A DNA stretch of 64,000 bases from Amphiura filiformis (GCF_039555335.1 NC_092629.1:7487432-7551431); one strand, 5' to 3'. Positions 39,201 through 45,100 are shown, counted from the first letter of the stretch. A program made the numbers and translations. The notes: a model not told the origin generated them from the sequence alone.

Positions 39201-42166
39201 GCGCGGGGAAAAGACAGCTGGAATTAATGTTAGAAAGGTAAAAGTGGATTTTTGTTGTGTATCACTGTAAAACATTATGTTCGAGATTTGTAAATCACCA
39301 TTATTTTTGTGGGATGTAGATATCGCAAAAGTGGTACTTTTTCAATGCGTTTTGGAAAAAGGATTTTAATCAAAAATATGATAATATTAGAATGGCCAAT
39401 GATGTGCATGATGCGTGATTCCTTGTATTGTGAGGTGTCAAACTGATAAGCTTTTGTGGTGTAGCCAGGACTTTTTCAGGAGGGAGTCAAAAATGGACTA
39501 CAAAGGCCTAAAACTCTTAAATATAGGGATACTATCCCTAATGGCCAGCATCCCATAGGGGGAAAGACTTCCTTCTCACAGGTGGCAGCTGCCCCCTTAG
39601 CTACTCCTCTAGCAGGCAGGTCCTCATAGCTGGAGGTAACTAGACAAAATGCTCCCAGTATGTGACACTGCCCAAGTATCAAAAGTGCGGTCGCAAGAAT
39701 TCCTGAATTTTGAATACAGTGCATATGATGTCATACTAGATCCAACGCTGATGGCTGTTTCAGTCGGTGTGGATACTCCAAGGAACCTCTGATGCACTAA
39801 AACTTAATGTAGCCTCTCCCACAAAGTCAGTAACATGTAGTTTTACCTGATTGTATTAATCATGTTTGGTTTCTTTCGTTTACCAGGGTGCAATCACCAA
39901 TATACTGGAGGAGAATGTAGTACAACCTCTATTGGTGTCTGTTAGTGCTATCAAACTAGCTGCAGAGACAGTCCAGAGTATAATGAAAATTGACGACATT
40001 GTAAGTACATGGCTAACACTTGAAACAACGTCCTGAGTGCAATTCGCAATAGAAGTCGCAATATTGTGAGAAATAACACTGCCAGCGCAAGCTGTAATAT
40101 TGCGAGTTGCACATAGGACGATGGCATCCATCTTGGGTATGGGGTAAGGGAACAGGGGCATACTGGGCCAAAGGGGGAAAATGTAAAGTTTGTCGCCAGT
40201 CGCTACTGCAACTTCATGAGGATTGCACGCCAATATTGGTAATTTTAATGCTAAAATGGGGCAAAATGAGGACAATTGTGGCCTGCCTAAAGCTGGGTTT
40301 AAGGAAGATGCAAAGTGCAAGTTCTGTTAAATTATGTAGTCCCTGTACATTTACCTGGGGAGGGGGAGGGGCTACATTGTCTTCTTGGTTGGTACGCCTC
40401 TGTAAGGAAAACATACTACAATTACTACACATTTGAAATGATTCTTAATCATTCTAAGCAGTATCCATAGGCTTGAAATTTGATATAATTACAGTGCATA
40501 TGATGTAATACTAGATCCAACTCTGATGGCTGTCTCAGTCGGTGTGGATACTCCAAGGAACCTCTGATGCACTGGAAAGTCAAATTGTGCAAAAATCTGA
40601 CTTCACTGTAGTAAGGTACAAGTGCAGGGTCTTTTGGGTGGTATATACATGTAGTAATTAAACGGTGCACATTGTCCTTTAAAAAATGGGATTTTACTAA
40701 ATCATTCGTAAGCATGACAAATGGTATTTGCTATCCGACTTCAAAATATATGATCACAATTAAAAACTAGTATGTTGGCTGTGTTCAGTAATCAGTCTCC
40801 TAAATGAGACTGAGATTGAAGTTCAAAGATTGGTAATATAGGCTGATCAGGCTAGCTAAACAGTCATCCACAAATCCCCAAGCATCTCCCTGGAGGCACT
40901 TGCCAATAAACAGCAGAGCTGCCAACCCTTCTTGATCCTGCAGAAGACTTCCTCATTTGCTGACAATCTTCTGTCTTCTGCAAAACATATTAAATCTTAT
41001 GCATTTGCAGCCATCTGGCTAAATCTTCTGCATTTACAGCCATACATACATACATACATACATAAAGGTATTTATATAGCGCCTTTAAAATTTATCAAAG
41101 CGCTGAACAAGGAAAGAAAGGATGGGGAAAAAAAGAAACACCGCGGAACAAGAAAGAAGCTAACTGAAAAGGTGAGTTTTCAGTTTCTTCCTGAAAACTG
41201 GAATTGATGGAGACTCCCTGATGGCTTTAGGGAGTTTGTTCCATTCCCTCGGGCCAGAGACAGAGAACGTATTTAAACCAGATCCTCTATGTGCCCTAGG
41301 CTGACTAACCATCTGGCTAAGAAATCAAAACAAAATCAATTATACGCCCACTGTCCTGTCCTTATGGAAAAAAAAAAAGTTGAGTAGCCTTGGAAAGCCA
41401 TTTTTAAGGGTCTCAAAATGCTAACATCCAGGAGCTTTTGGGGGCACTGATCCCACGCAAGGCGACTGCCCTTGGCGTCGCGCCACATCCTAAGCTTTTT
41501 TTACACTTCGCTGAATGAAATCTTCTGCATTTACATATTCCAATGTTGGCAGCTCTGTAACAGTCCCCATTTGGCATACAAGGCAATAGTTAACTGTGCA
41601 GAACATTTGATTTATCATAATAATGTGCCAGAGATTACTCAAGCTGTGAATCTGACCGGGAGGGACAATTATCAATTAGTGAGTAATTAGTGGGTTTGGC
41701 CCAAAACTTTTTAGATAGTGATCAGACTATACATTCTTGCAAGGTACATATATGTATGAAACTGATCTTGTACTTACATGTAATTAACTTGATCTTACTG
41801 TCATAGTCCATTTCGCTCCATCGAGACAGTAGCGCCACATGTGATACACACACGATCAAAGGCGGTGTATCTATAAGGCACAGTCACTTCACGCCACATC
41901 GCATGCTACGGATGCACCGCCTTTGATCACATGTGTATGATGCACGGATGCCACTGTCTCGAGGATGCCAAATGGACTATAGCTTGTGTGGGTAGAAATG
42001 CCAACGTACAGATTTCAACTTTCTAATTATGTCCATTGATAATCCATCCCACGTTGCCCAACTATATCCGAAAATGATGTGTGCCATTTTGAACAGCGCC
42101 TACATACTAAAATGATTTTCGTACATATTTTTTTTCTGTTACTTGCAGGTTGTAACTGCACGTTGA
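3218..42166 (+). CDS. CCT4: T-complex protein 1 subunit delta (CCT4), complete, 12 coding exons
   Basis: CCT4 is one of eight paralogous subunits of the cytosolic TRiC/CCT chaperonin, which folds actin, tubulin and other clients with ATP. Coding exons: 3218-3353, 24795-24937, 27204-27312, 28375-28517, 28988-29109, 31336-31471, 35897-36036, 36566-36662, 37823-38061, 39003-39237, 39887-40000, 42149-42166. All introns are GT-AG and every junction keeps phase, giving 1632 nt and 543 aa (human CCT4 is 539 aa). Diagnostic pieces are SNITAAK and MDKMI (exons 1-2), [19 protein letters not shown] (exon 2), the nucleotide-binding GDGTTS (exon 3), [15 protein letters not shown] (exon 7), RGSNKLV and [14 protein letters not shown] (exon 9), AGGGAPEIE and [10 protein letters not shown] (exon 10). 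The last exon adds only VVTAR. Intron 1 is 21.4 kb and hosts transposons; introns 2, 3, 5, 6, 7, 10 and 11 host snoRNA-like elements. Coding is free of frameshifts. Confidence 0.97.
3354..5017. repeat. Start of CCT4 intron 1: dispersed repeat found again inverted at 20935-21430
   Basis: No coding is seen. Blocks at about 3785-3835, 3885-3935 and 4870-5000 reappear as reverse complements, in reverse order, at about 21368-21420, 21255-21300 and 20940-21110. The block from 4730 on begins TTAA then GGTGGTACTACACCCCC and matches one arm of the TTAA foldback element at 36952-37310. This suggests a larger, non-coding DNA-transposon family, here interrupted by other insertions. Around 3500-3600 the sequence is a low-complexity run rich in CATG. 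Confidence 0.55.
4095..4488. mobile_element. Foldback MITE, about 394 bp
   Basis: The left end AGGCCAAGTAACAAAAATAA (4095 on) is matched by its reverse complement ending at 4488; the complementary arms run for about 34 bp. A copy of AAAATCGGTGAGGG follows the left arm and another precedes the right arm. There is no coding capacity. Flanks are TA-rich, compatible with a TA target duplication, but this is not decisive. Confidence 0.6.
5018..5156. repeat. Repeat A, copy 1
   Basis: About 138 bp nearly identical to 9992-10128, beginning TATACATTTCCTTTGGAGG. Copy 1 abuts the repeat family at 4730-5017 abruptly, which suggests an insertion boundary. Part of it is open in one frame but I recognise no protein. 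From 5157 to about 6590 I see no gene or clear repeat. Confidence 0.7.
6590..8050. repeat. Degenerate minisatellite whose units contain a small hairpin
   Basis: The recurring core is TATGGGAGCATTCCCATGAA with spacers such as CGTGTATA; units are irregular, roughly 20-45 bp. The core ATGGGA-GCAT-TCCCAT is a six-base-pair hairpin with a four-base loop, so the array is a string of potential hairpins. Several open frames on both strands here are artefacts of the repeat. Sequence quality of the repeat is best around 7000-7560 and fades on both sides. Confidence 0.75.
8051..9848. other. Intron 1 stretch with nothing recognised
   Basis: AT-rich non-coding sequence. I see no open frame with recognisable protein, no clear inverted or tandem repeat and no RNA gene. 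Confidence 0.5.
9849..9990. repeat. Repeat B, copy 1
   Basis: 142 bp starting GTAGTTCGCGGCTGACGAAC and ending GCGAATTAGGAAATA. Almost identical to 18956-19096 in the same orientation. It is followed within two bases by repeat A copy 2. Confidence 0.75.
9992..10128. repeat. Repeat A, copy 2
   Basis: Near-identical direct copy of 5018-5156. Its left edge abuts repeat B, so A and B may be parts of one larger element. From 10129 to the transposon end at 10524 nothing else is recognised. Confidence 0.7.
10562..10920 (+). repeat. Left subterminal motif array of the piggyBac-type element
   Basis: Seven copies of a motif close to GAATCTCACTAAATCTCAC lie at about 10564, 10613, 10729, 10757, 10800, 10853 and 10894, plus one inverted copy near 10645. 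Each contains two ATCTCAC half-sites spaced ten bases apart, about one helical turn. The same motif is clustered at the right end, so these are likely recognition sites for a transposon protein (inference). Confidence 0.7.
10921..11669. other. Non-coding part of the transposon between left motif array and hairpin repeats
   Basis: AT-rich, no open frame of note. Several TTTATT strings (AATAAA on minus) near 11298-11345 could serve as polyadenylation signals for the minus-strand transposase transcript, at about 1.1 kb below its stop codon. Confidence 0.35.
11670..12110. repeat. Cluster of GGCTGAAAAGCC hairpins downstream of the transposase
   Basis: GGCTGAAAAGCC occurs exactly at 11670, 11740 and 11840, with one-base variants at about 11778, 11885 and 12096. 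Each is a four-base-pair stem closed by GAAA on the plus strand. A separate block at about 11924-12020 (ATGGCTCAGA ... GGCATCGATC) is partly repeated at 12279-12360. The cluster lies in the probable 3' UTR of the transposase if that is read on minus. Confidence 0.6.
12459..14367 (-). CDS. piggyBac-family transposase (PGBD4-like), main exon; intact catalytic core
   Basis: The uninterrupted frame 14156-12459 encodes 565 aa. It carries the DDE_Tnp_1_7 fold signatures: IAIDEAM (first Asp about residue 197), [10 protein letters not shown] (second Asp about 271) and MGGVDHNDQ (third Asp about 403, with a further Asp at 406). The C-terminus (about 511-556) is a Cys/His-rich domain with [14 protein letters not shown] and CFASYH, which in piggyBac binds transposon-end DNA. 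A basic stretch precedes it. Upstream, 14367-14190 is open in another frame as an acidic Ser-rich leader (DSSDEEM), with acceptor CAG at 14370-14368; a one-base shift near 14190-14215 separates it from the main frame. The enzyme excises and re-inserts the transposon in the nucleus. All three catalytic aspartates are kept, so the core looks functional; the N-terminal leader appears indel-damaged or misassembled. Confidence 0.9.
14793..15065 (-). CDS. Putative upstream acidic exon(s) of the transposase gene, frame-broken and gapped
   Basis: On minus, acceptor CAG (15068-15066) opens an acidic, Gly/Asp-rich frame starting [14 protein letters not shown]. It passes into a GAT/GAC microsatellite, where the frame slips to [12 protein letters not shown], then into a run of N (14862-14888), and ends DPSGSDDG at a donor after 14793. 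All borders use phase 1 with GAT GAT G just before the donor, as in the exon at 15751-15784 and the acceptor at 14368. This fits a chain of small acidic exons, a common N-terminal flavour of piggyBac transposases. The microsatellite makes the exact reading uncertain. Confidence 0.45.
14862..14888. other. Assembly gap, 27 N
   Basis: A run of N inside a GAT/GAC microsatellite in the putative acidic exon of the transposase. The repeat is probably collapsed or mis-sized here. Confidence 0.99.
15240..15560. repeat. Local direct duplication in transposase upstream intron
   Basis: A block of about 100 bp containing TGGATGACTGAACTTGC and TCCAATGGTCCTAGGATCAA occurs twice (about 15313-15421 and 15436-15545), including GGGAGGGG and GTGGGGTA. 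It is intronic to the putative multi-exon transposase and otherwise featureless. Confidence 0.7.
15751..16103 (-). CDS. Transposon 5' reading frames: Arg/Gly-rich ORF overlapping a short acidic first exon
   Basis: A 108-codon frame (16103-15777) encodes a basic protein with [18 protein letters not shown], an Arg/Gly-rich middle ([13 protein letters not shown]) and a tail ending STSSDQYE. Its stop overlaps a start in another frame at 15784: ATGAGTAA contains both. The second frame reads [12 protein letters not shown] and meets a good donor (GTGAGT) after 15751 in phase 1, matching the downstream acidic exons. Either the two are separate products of one transcript, or a one-base error splits a single Ser/Asp-rich exon. 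A TATAAAAA string on minus about 100 bp upstream of 16103 supports transcription from here. No homologue of the Arg/Gly-rich part is recognised. Confidence 0.45.
16190..17200. promoter_or_regulatory. Divergent promoter region with repeated E2F-like and CCAAT motifs
   Basis: A TATA box on minus (TATAAAAA, about 16200-16207) and one on plus (TATATATAA, about 17189-17197) face away from each other. Between them, a half-unit of about 50 bp is repeated at 16229-16852. TTTCCCGC, an exact E2F consensus, occurs at 16285, 16336, 16399, 16490, 16542, 16639 and 16731; its reverse GCGGGAAA occurs at 16949 and 17114. Several one-base variants fill the gaps. AGCCAATCAGA (CCAAT-type) recurs near 16365, 16470 and 16669, and TCACATGA/TCATGTGA E-box-like strings recur throughout. 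Motif identity is read directly; regulation by E2F or NF-Y is inference. Confidence 0.6.
17242..17521 (+). CDS. Small transposon frame with piggyBac-like Cys-rich finger, no catalytic domain; frame-shifted
   Basis: Just downstream of a plus-strand TATA box (about 17189-17197), ATG at 17242 begins an acidic [16 protein letters not shown], open to 17382. A frame one base over is open from 17165 to 17521 and ends with [18 protein letters not shown] then CVPCRLYLC and [10 protein letters not shown]. The CxxC, CxxCxxxxC and His pattern resembles the transposase's own C-terminal Cys-rich domain. The acidic start plus finger, without the catalytic region between, looks like a miniaturised transposase relative or a separate DNA-binding protein. 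A one-base shift or an error near 17340-17390 would join the two. It points away from the transposase. Confidence 0.45.
17530..17625. repeat. A-rich simple repeat after the small plus-strand frame
   Basis: Repeated AAAAAATAC and poly-A blocks immediately follow the stop codon of the plus-strand frame. This could be a decayed polyadenylation tract or a simple-sequence expansion. Confidence 0.6.
17860..18310. repeat. Minisatellite of about 54 bp with alternating unit types
   Basis: About eight to nine units contain TTGCGCTGTGGCTTATCAGC and alternate between CATTACAGTAGAA and CAATACAGTATAA starts, so the true period is a dimer of about 108 bp. It lies inside the transposon on the right side of the plus-strand frame. 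Confidence 0.75.
18365..18780 (+). repeat. Right subterminal motif array of the piggyBac-type element
   Basis: Eight copies of the bipartite ATCTCAC-TAA-ATCTCAC motif at about 18372, 18423, 18481, 18533, 18580, 18620, 18673 and 18718, in the same strand orientation as the left array. Part of the array is a tandem duplication of about 110 bp (18365-18475 and 18476-18585). A last half-site, inverted (GTGAGATTC), overlaps the terminal repeat. Confidence 0.7.
18956..19096. repeat. Repeat B, copy 2
   Basis: Near-identical direct copy of 9849-9990. Without the transposon the two copies would be about 850 bp apart. From 19097 to 19982 nothing further is recognised. Confidence 0.75.
19991..22267. 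mobile_element. hAT-type non-autonomous transposon, 2277 bp, containing nested elements
   Basis: Ends are TAGAGTTGGGCGACTA (19991 on) and its reverse complement finishing at 22267. An 8-bp duplication GCTGTTAC flanks it exactly (19983-19990 and 22268-22275), the hallmark of hAT insertion. Subterminal GTCGCGACTA palindromes occur at both ends. No transposase frame is present. A second hAT-like foldback element is inserted within it, and a repeat shared with 3785-5000 (inverted) occupies about 20935-21430. Confidence 0.85.
20153..20732. mobile_element. Nested hAT-like foldback element, 580 bp
   Basis: Ends TAGTGATGTGGTCG and CGACCACATCACTA; 8-bp duplication ACCAAAAC on both sides (20145-20152 and 20733-20740). 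Inside are GTCGACAT-rich subterminal sequences and two long complementary arms (about 20273-20410 and 20443-20585) separated by some 30 bp, so a transcript would form one long hairpin. Confidence 0.85.
22276..24794. other. End of CCT4 intron 1, no gene recognised
   Basis: Non-coding. A short block with TACCGGGCAGGG and ACCCGCCGAAAATGCCAGCC at about 24565-24640 resembles 23355-23400, so a dispersed repeat is likely. The end of the intron has a good branch/pyrimidine tract before CAG at 24792-24794. Confidence 0.5.
25135..25165. repeat. Short telomere-like CCCTAA string
   Basis: Three to four imperfect CCCTAA units. Too short for a true interstitial telomere; a similar TTAGGG string is at about 50845-50870. 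Confidence 0.6.
25481..25557 (+). ncRNA. C/D box snoRNA-like, family 1 copy 1 (CCT4 intron 2)
   Basis: Terminal stem AATGTGCA/TGCACATT (25481-25488 with 25550-25557) encloses C box ATGATGT (25490-25496), guide AGATCCAACT (25503-25512), D' box CTGA (25513-25516) and D box CTGA (25546-25549). The guide directly abuts D' and is complementary to AGUUGGAUCU of 18S rRNA; the fifth base rule points at the first G of UUGG, equivalent to human Gm683 as I recall the sequence. Sense orientation in the host intron fits processing from the CCT4 pre-mRNA. Confidence 0.72.
26590..27110. mobile_element. Foldback element in CCT4 intron 2
   Basis: The arms pair around a centre near 26845. GGACCTAGCTAGAGCTAAATAC on the left answers GTATTTAGCTCTAGCTAGGTCC-like sequence on the right, and TGTTCATGTCATAATC answers GACTATGACATGAACA. 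Outer A/T-rich ends include TCCTCCAC and its inverse. A partial relative lies at 24490-24560. No coding. Confidence 0.65.
27741..27827 (+). ncRNA. C/D box snoRNA-like, family 1 copy 2 (CCT4 intron 3)
   Basis: Stem AGTGCA/TGCACT closes the element. C box GTGATGT (27748-27754), guide AGATCCAACT (27761-27770) touching D' CTGA (27771-27774), a D'-to-C' loop that differs from other copies, and D box CTGA (27818-27821). The 3' guide GATACTCCAAGGAACCT before D is identical to the other copies. Confidence 0.7.
28866..28925 (+). pseudogene. Truncated duplicate of CCT4 exon 5 start, with its splice acceptor
   Basis: About 60 bp (TTTTCCGCAG then GTTGTGTCACAGTACTC) repeat the 3' splice site and first 54 nt of exon 5 (28978-29041). 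The copy lacks five bases (AGGTT) present in the exon, so splicing to it would shift the frame. It lies 112 bp upstream in intron 4. The acceptor itself is intact, so cryptic use is possible. Confidence 0.85.
29794..29876 (+). ncRNA. C/D box snoRNA-like, family 1 copy 3 (CCT4 intron 5)
   Basis: This copy has the longest terminal stem: GACAATGTGCA (29794-29804) with TGCACATTGTC (29866-29876), 11 bp perfect. C box ATGATGT 29806-29812, guide AGATCCAACT 29819-29828, D' CTGA 29829-29832, D CTGA 29862-29865. Outer stem bases differ from the other copies yet stay paired. Confidence 0.75.
30040..31151. mobile_element. Non-autonomous TTAA-flanked transposon, 1112 bp, CCT4 intron 5
   Basis: Ends carry GGCTGTGTACTCT-like inverted repeats (GGTAGCTGTGTACTCT at 30040 and its counterpart ending 31151) and TTAA stands immediately outside on both sides (30036-30039 and 31152-31155). 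TTAA duplication indicates piggyBac-type mobilisation. No protein is encoded; this could be a deletion derivative or a MITE. Confidence 0.65.
31850..31930 (-). repeat. tRNA-derived SINE head or tRNA pseudogene
   Basis: On minus, GCCTCTTTAGCTCAGTTGG followed by TTAGAGC is a perfect tRNA A-box/D-arm, and about 40 nt later GATTTGAATC is a weakened B box. No complementary acceptor stem is present, so this is not a functional tRNA gene; a SINE head or relic is likelier. Confidence 0.6.
32005..32088 (+). ncRNA. C/D box snoRNA-like, family 2 copy 1 (CCT4 intron 6)
   Basis: Stem CTTGTGCA/TGCACAAG, C box GTGATGT (32014-32020), CTAGATCC shared with family 1, possible C' ATGAAGA, ACGAGCTTT, and D box CTGA (32077-32080). 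ACGAGCTTT is complementary to AAAGCUCGU of 18S rRNA, only three bases upstream of the family 1 target, but it is not adjacent to the D box, so the modified base is unclear. Confidence 0.62.
33187..33260 (+). pseudogene. Decayed family 2 snoRNA-like copy 2 (CCT4 intron 6)
   Basis: The 5' half matches family 2 (AAGTGATGTTAACCTAGATCC, ATGAAGAACC, ACGAGCTTTAATTTGA) but the stem has CTTGTCCA and the D box and 3' stem strand are lost. Expected to be non-functional. Confidence 0.7.
33570..33654 (+). ncRNA. C/D box snoRNA-like, family 2 copy 3 (CCT4 intron 6)
   Basis: Complete: CTTGTGCA (33570-33577) pairs with TGCACAAG (33647-33654); C box GTGATGT; D box CTGA (33643-33646). Homology to copies 1 and 4 extends outside the stem (AGATATTTCT before; GTCTCTTTCAC after), suggesting recent duplication inside the intron. 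Confidence 0.63.
33966..34816. mobile_element. Foldback element of about 850 bp, CCT4 intron 6
   Basis: The left arm (ACAGCCTGTCT then TTGTGCAAGTGAAAAGCGCC) and right arm (GGCGCTTTTCACTTGCACAA to GGCTGT) are inverted copies for about 240 bp. A second perfect hairpin, GTTGATGCGTCTAAT with its complement, sits near the centre-right (34525-34585) with a loop containing GAGCCCCGAAAGGGGG. No coding. Confidence 0.75.
35186..35270 (+). ncRNA. C/D box snoRNA-like, family 2 copy 4 (CCT4 intron 6)
   Basis: Stem CTTGTGCA (35186-35193) with TGCACAAG (35263-35270), C box GTGATGT, D box CTGA (35259-35262). Closest to copy 3, including flanks. Confidence 0.63.
36241..36334 (+). ncRNA. C/D box snoRNA-like, family 1 copy 4 (CCT4 intron 7)
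   Basis: Stem GGTGCA/TGCACT with one G-U pair. Guide AGATCCAACT (36261-36270) is kept but D' is CCGA instead of CTGA. The D'-C' region is longer and folds on itself (ATCTCT with AGAGAT). D box CTGA 36325-36328. Ends 231 nt before exon 8. Confidence 0.65.
36952..37310. mobile_element. TTAA-flanked foldback MITE, 359 bp, CCT4 intron 8
   Basis: Starts GGGGGTACTACACCCC and ends GGGGTGTAGTACCCCC, with TTAA outside both ends (36948-36951, 37311-37314). The arms are near-perfect inverted copies over the whole length, meeting at a centre with GGTACCGCTAGGATGTACC. Same family as the half element at 4730-4870. Confidence 0.8.
38330..38430 (-). repeat. tRNA-like SINE fragment
   Basis: On minus, GGGTTCTAATCCCACCC is a good Pol III B box, with an A-box-like GTGGCAAAGTG about 55 nt before it. 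The body does not fold as a tRNA, so this is a probable SINE head. Next to it (38470-38690) lies a dispersed repeat with recurrent TTCGCGTTCCCCC. Confidence 0.5.
39718..39798 (+). ncRNA. C/D box snoRNA-like, family 1 copy 5 (CCT4 intron 10)
   Basis: Stem AGTGCA (39718-39723) with TGCACT (39793-39798). Guide reads AGATCCAACG, one base changed next to D' CTGA (39748-39751). D box CTGA 39789-39792. It ends 88 nt before exon 11, close to the 70-80 nt spacing usual for intronic C/D snoRNAs. Confidence 0.7.
40492..40574 (+). ncRNA. C/D box snoRNA-like, family 1 copy 6 (CCT4 intron 11)
   Basis: Stem CAGTGCA (40492-40498) with TGCACTG (40568-40574); C box ATGATGT 40500-40506; guide AGATCCAACT 40513-40522; D' CTGA 40523-40526; D CTGA 40564-40567. 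All parts present and canonical. Confidence 0.74.
41030..41520 (+). repeat. Dispersed repeat with CATA microsatellite and TATATAGCGCCTTT motif, CCT4 intron 11
   Basis: A short (CATA)n tract leads into TTTATATAGCGCCTTTAAA and AAAGCGCTGAAC, a combination common in short interspersed repeats of marine animals. TCTTCTGCATTTACA flanks both sides (about 41028 and 41520) and may be a target duplication. No coding. Confidence 0.5.
41813..41980. mobile_element. Foldback MITE, about 168 bp, CCT4 intron 11
   Basis: ATAGTCCATTT at the left and AAATGGACTAT at the right; the arms also share GAGACAGT/ACTGTCTC, CACATGTG and ATCAAAGGCGGTG/CACCGCCTTTGAT. Nearly the whole element pairs into one hairpin. Confidence 0.75.
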
Positions 42167-45100
42167 TGAATGCCACCACTAGTCATCTTACAAAATATGT
42201 GTGTCTTTGTTACGCTGTATGATATGTGTAAAATGTAATCGCCTTCTATGTGCAAGTCCAGTCTTCAGATGTGGAAAGCCATAGAAAATGAACATGTTGA
42301 AAACAAGTATATAGAACTATTTAATAATACTTGTTAACAGGATTGGGGAGTCGCCCCAAATATAGCAGAGCAGTTAAAAACTGTGCATGGTATCAAAGGG
42401 ACACTTTGTGATCTACAGCCTCGTTCCCCAACTTAAAAAGTTGAGATTTTTATACCATTAGAAACCTAAGACTACATAATGTCTGTGCATAAGCTTTCTT
42501 GCAGATTTGGTCATTGATAAAGATATCAATTATTATCATCCAATTTGTATTTTTGGGCTAATATGTACAATTATATACACAACTTGTATATTCCATTTCC
42601 GAATCAATTTTTTTCCTTGGATATATCTATTGAACCATATATGAGATGCTAAAGTTACAAAATACCCCTTTAAAGCCTGTGTTATTACTTGTTCCATAAT
42701 ATATTGGCTTGTAGTTGTCAAGTGATTAAAGGCCCATGCATAAATGAAGGAAGGTCAAACTAGCCATTGTAGTTCTATACACATCACAGAATTAAAACCA
42801 CAGAACCATGACTTCCTATGTGCAATAGCGCGGAGATTGTTATGGGAAAAGATGTGGGGTATTCGGGTCCTTGATGACAGTTTGCGCAAACTAACAAAAA
42901 AGTTCTCTGTGATAATGACACTATAACGCATTGGTGTCGCTCATTAAATGCAGGCAGTGCGTTACATCATGAGCATGTCTGGTATTAGCACAAGCACCAA
43001 TTCCTTTCGGGTGCATTTTGAGGTAAATACAAATACCAATTTTCGCCCCATGCGTGTATCATGTCCTGGTACTTGGGACTTTAATTCTGTGATGCACATA
43101 TACTGTGTATATACCAGCAAGGTCACTCCAGTTGCACTGGAAATGAGAATTTTTAACAAGGGCCTTGAACACAAGTTTGCAGCTTGTTGAATTCCATTCA
43201 CATGTAATTTGTACTTCAAAAATGCAATGTTGAAAATTGACGATCTCTTTCTCTCTCTGGATACGCATGTTATTTGCTCTGCCCCTTTAGACACATTATC
43301 AAGAGGTGATCAAAGGTATGGTGCTTATTGTGCCTTGTTGAGAACATATTATGGCAGGTACAAAAAATATAAATTTGTGAATATGTGAAGTGATTTAAGT
43401 GTGTTGTGTGTTTGTTTAAAATGTACAAGCAAAGTATTTCCAATGATACGTGACTTTAAACTGAAATTTATTTGCTCCCTAAAGTTGGTATAAGAACATG
43501 ACCCTCCTGGATCAATTGGCCACTGGTGGATAACAGTCAATCAATACCCATTGTAATTGCTCATATATGAATCAGGTGGTATGCGCCGTGCATTCTCTAA
43601 ATTCAGTAAATTTCCATCGTCAACCGTGCAATTGAATGGGATTATTTTGAAATTTTAAAACGCTTGAAATATCACAAACAAATAGGCCTATGTTAATAAA
43701 TAATATAAATACAAGCTAAAACCGTTGGGGTTCGATAATGAACCCCACAAAACTAACCAAGTATATTGAAAATGCCATACGGCCGGGCGGTTTCACAAGT
43801 TGCCGGCTCTATCATGCCACTCGCCGCCTGATATGAATCCTATGCCAGATGTTATGATGGGTTAGGAGTTGCTGTCAGTTACAATGCATTAGCTACATGC
43901 ACAGGCAGCAAAATGTTGGAACTGGAAAAGAGTTTGATCAGCTCATAATCGGCAGGAACTGTTAGGCTTTTACGTACCATTACGCCAAAAAGTGGACCCA
44001 CATTAAGAGTGATATAGTTGACCTGTGGGGTCTACATTTTGCATGTTGAAGAAAGTCTCAAATGTATGGGACTTGAATTAATAATTTGTGATGCTGCTTG
44101 CAAGAAGATGTCACAAGGTATTTATCGAAATAAAATATTTTGATATTAATCCGTGATGTCACAAAAGGCCTGCCAATTACGAGCTGATCAAACTATAATG
44201 AGGTGAGAATGAGCTATTCCAGTTGAAATCCATACACCCCCTATGGAAGACATGGTTTTAATCTCCCACTCAGGGGGTGTAGATTTCAAATGGAGTCGCC
44301 CATTCAGGTAAACCCATTTGAAAATCACACTCCCTGTGTCCGAGATTGAGGTCTTATCTTCCACAGGGGTTGTATGGATTTCAAGTGGAATAACCCATTT
44401 TGCCTGTGTTCTACTCATGTCCTAGGGTAGGCTCTCCAATTTTTCCTCCTGGTTGTGCATTAATGTTGAACAACTGACTTTGCATGCTGCACACTATAAA
44501 TTTGATTAGCAAGCCGCACACACTCCATATCTGAGCCTTCATCCATAAGGTGTGACAATCATAGACTGAGTTTGGTTGTTCAACATCTATGCATGATCAT
44601 TGGGTTGTGCCAATGAAGAGAAGTGAGGAAAATTTAGAGAGCTTTGGACAAGGCCAAGGAGCTTCTTTTTTCTTCCAAATCATTAATATTGTTGAATTCA
44701 TTTCAAATGAGTTATTATGTGTGCACATTTAGGGAGATATATTATCCCTTTTGCAGAATAAAGTACTGTGAAATAAATTTGATGTCAGCATATCAAGTTA
44801 TGCACCACAAAATATTGGTTTTAAGTGTGATTCTTTTTAGAAAGTGTAACGTTTTGTTAATTGACCACATATTGTTGTTGTGATTCCTGCATGTTGTCTG
44901 ACTAACCCTAAATTACTATAAGGCCGTTCATACTTGATTCTGAGTTTCCTGTCGCCCCCATTTAAAATTCATGTCCGTGTTTAAATTCATTATGCGAGTT
45001 TTACATGTAAATTAGTGGTTAAAAACAACCCAAATTTATTCACTTTTTTAACTCATGCAACATGACTTTGCTCCGCTGGAGTGTGCATTCCAATTCTTCG

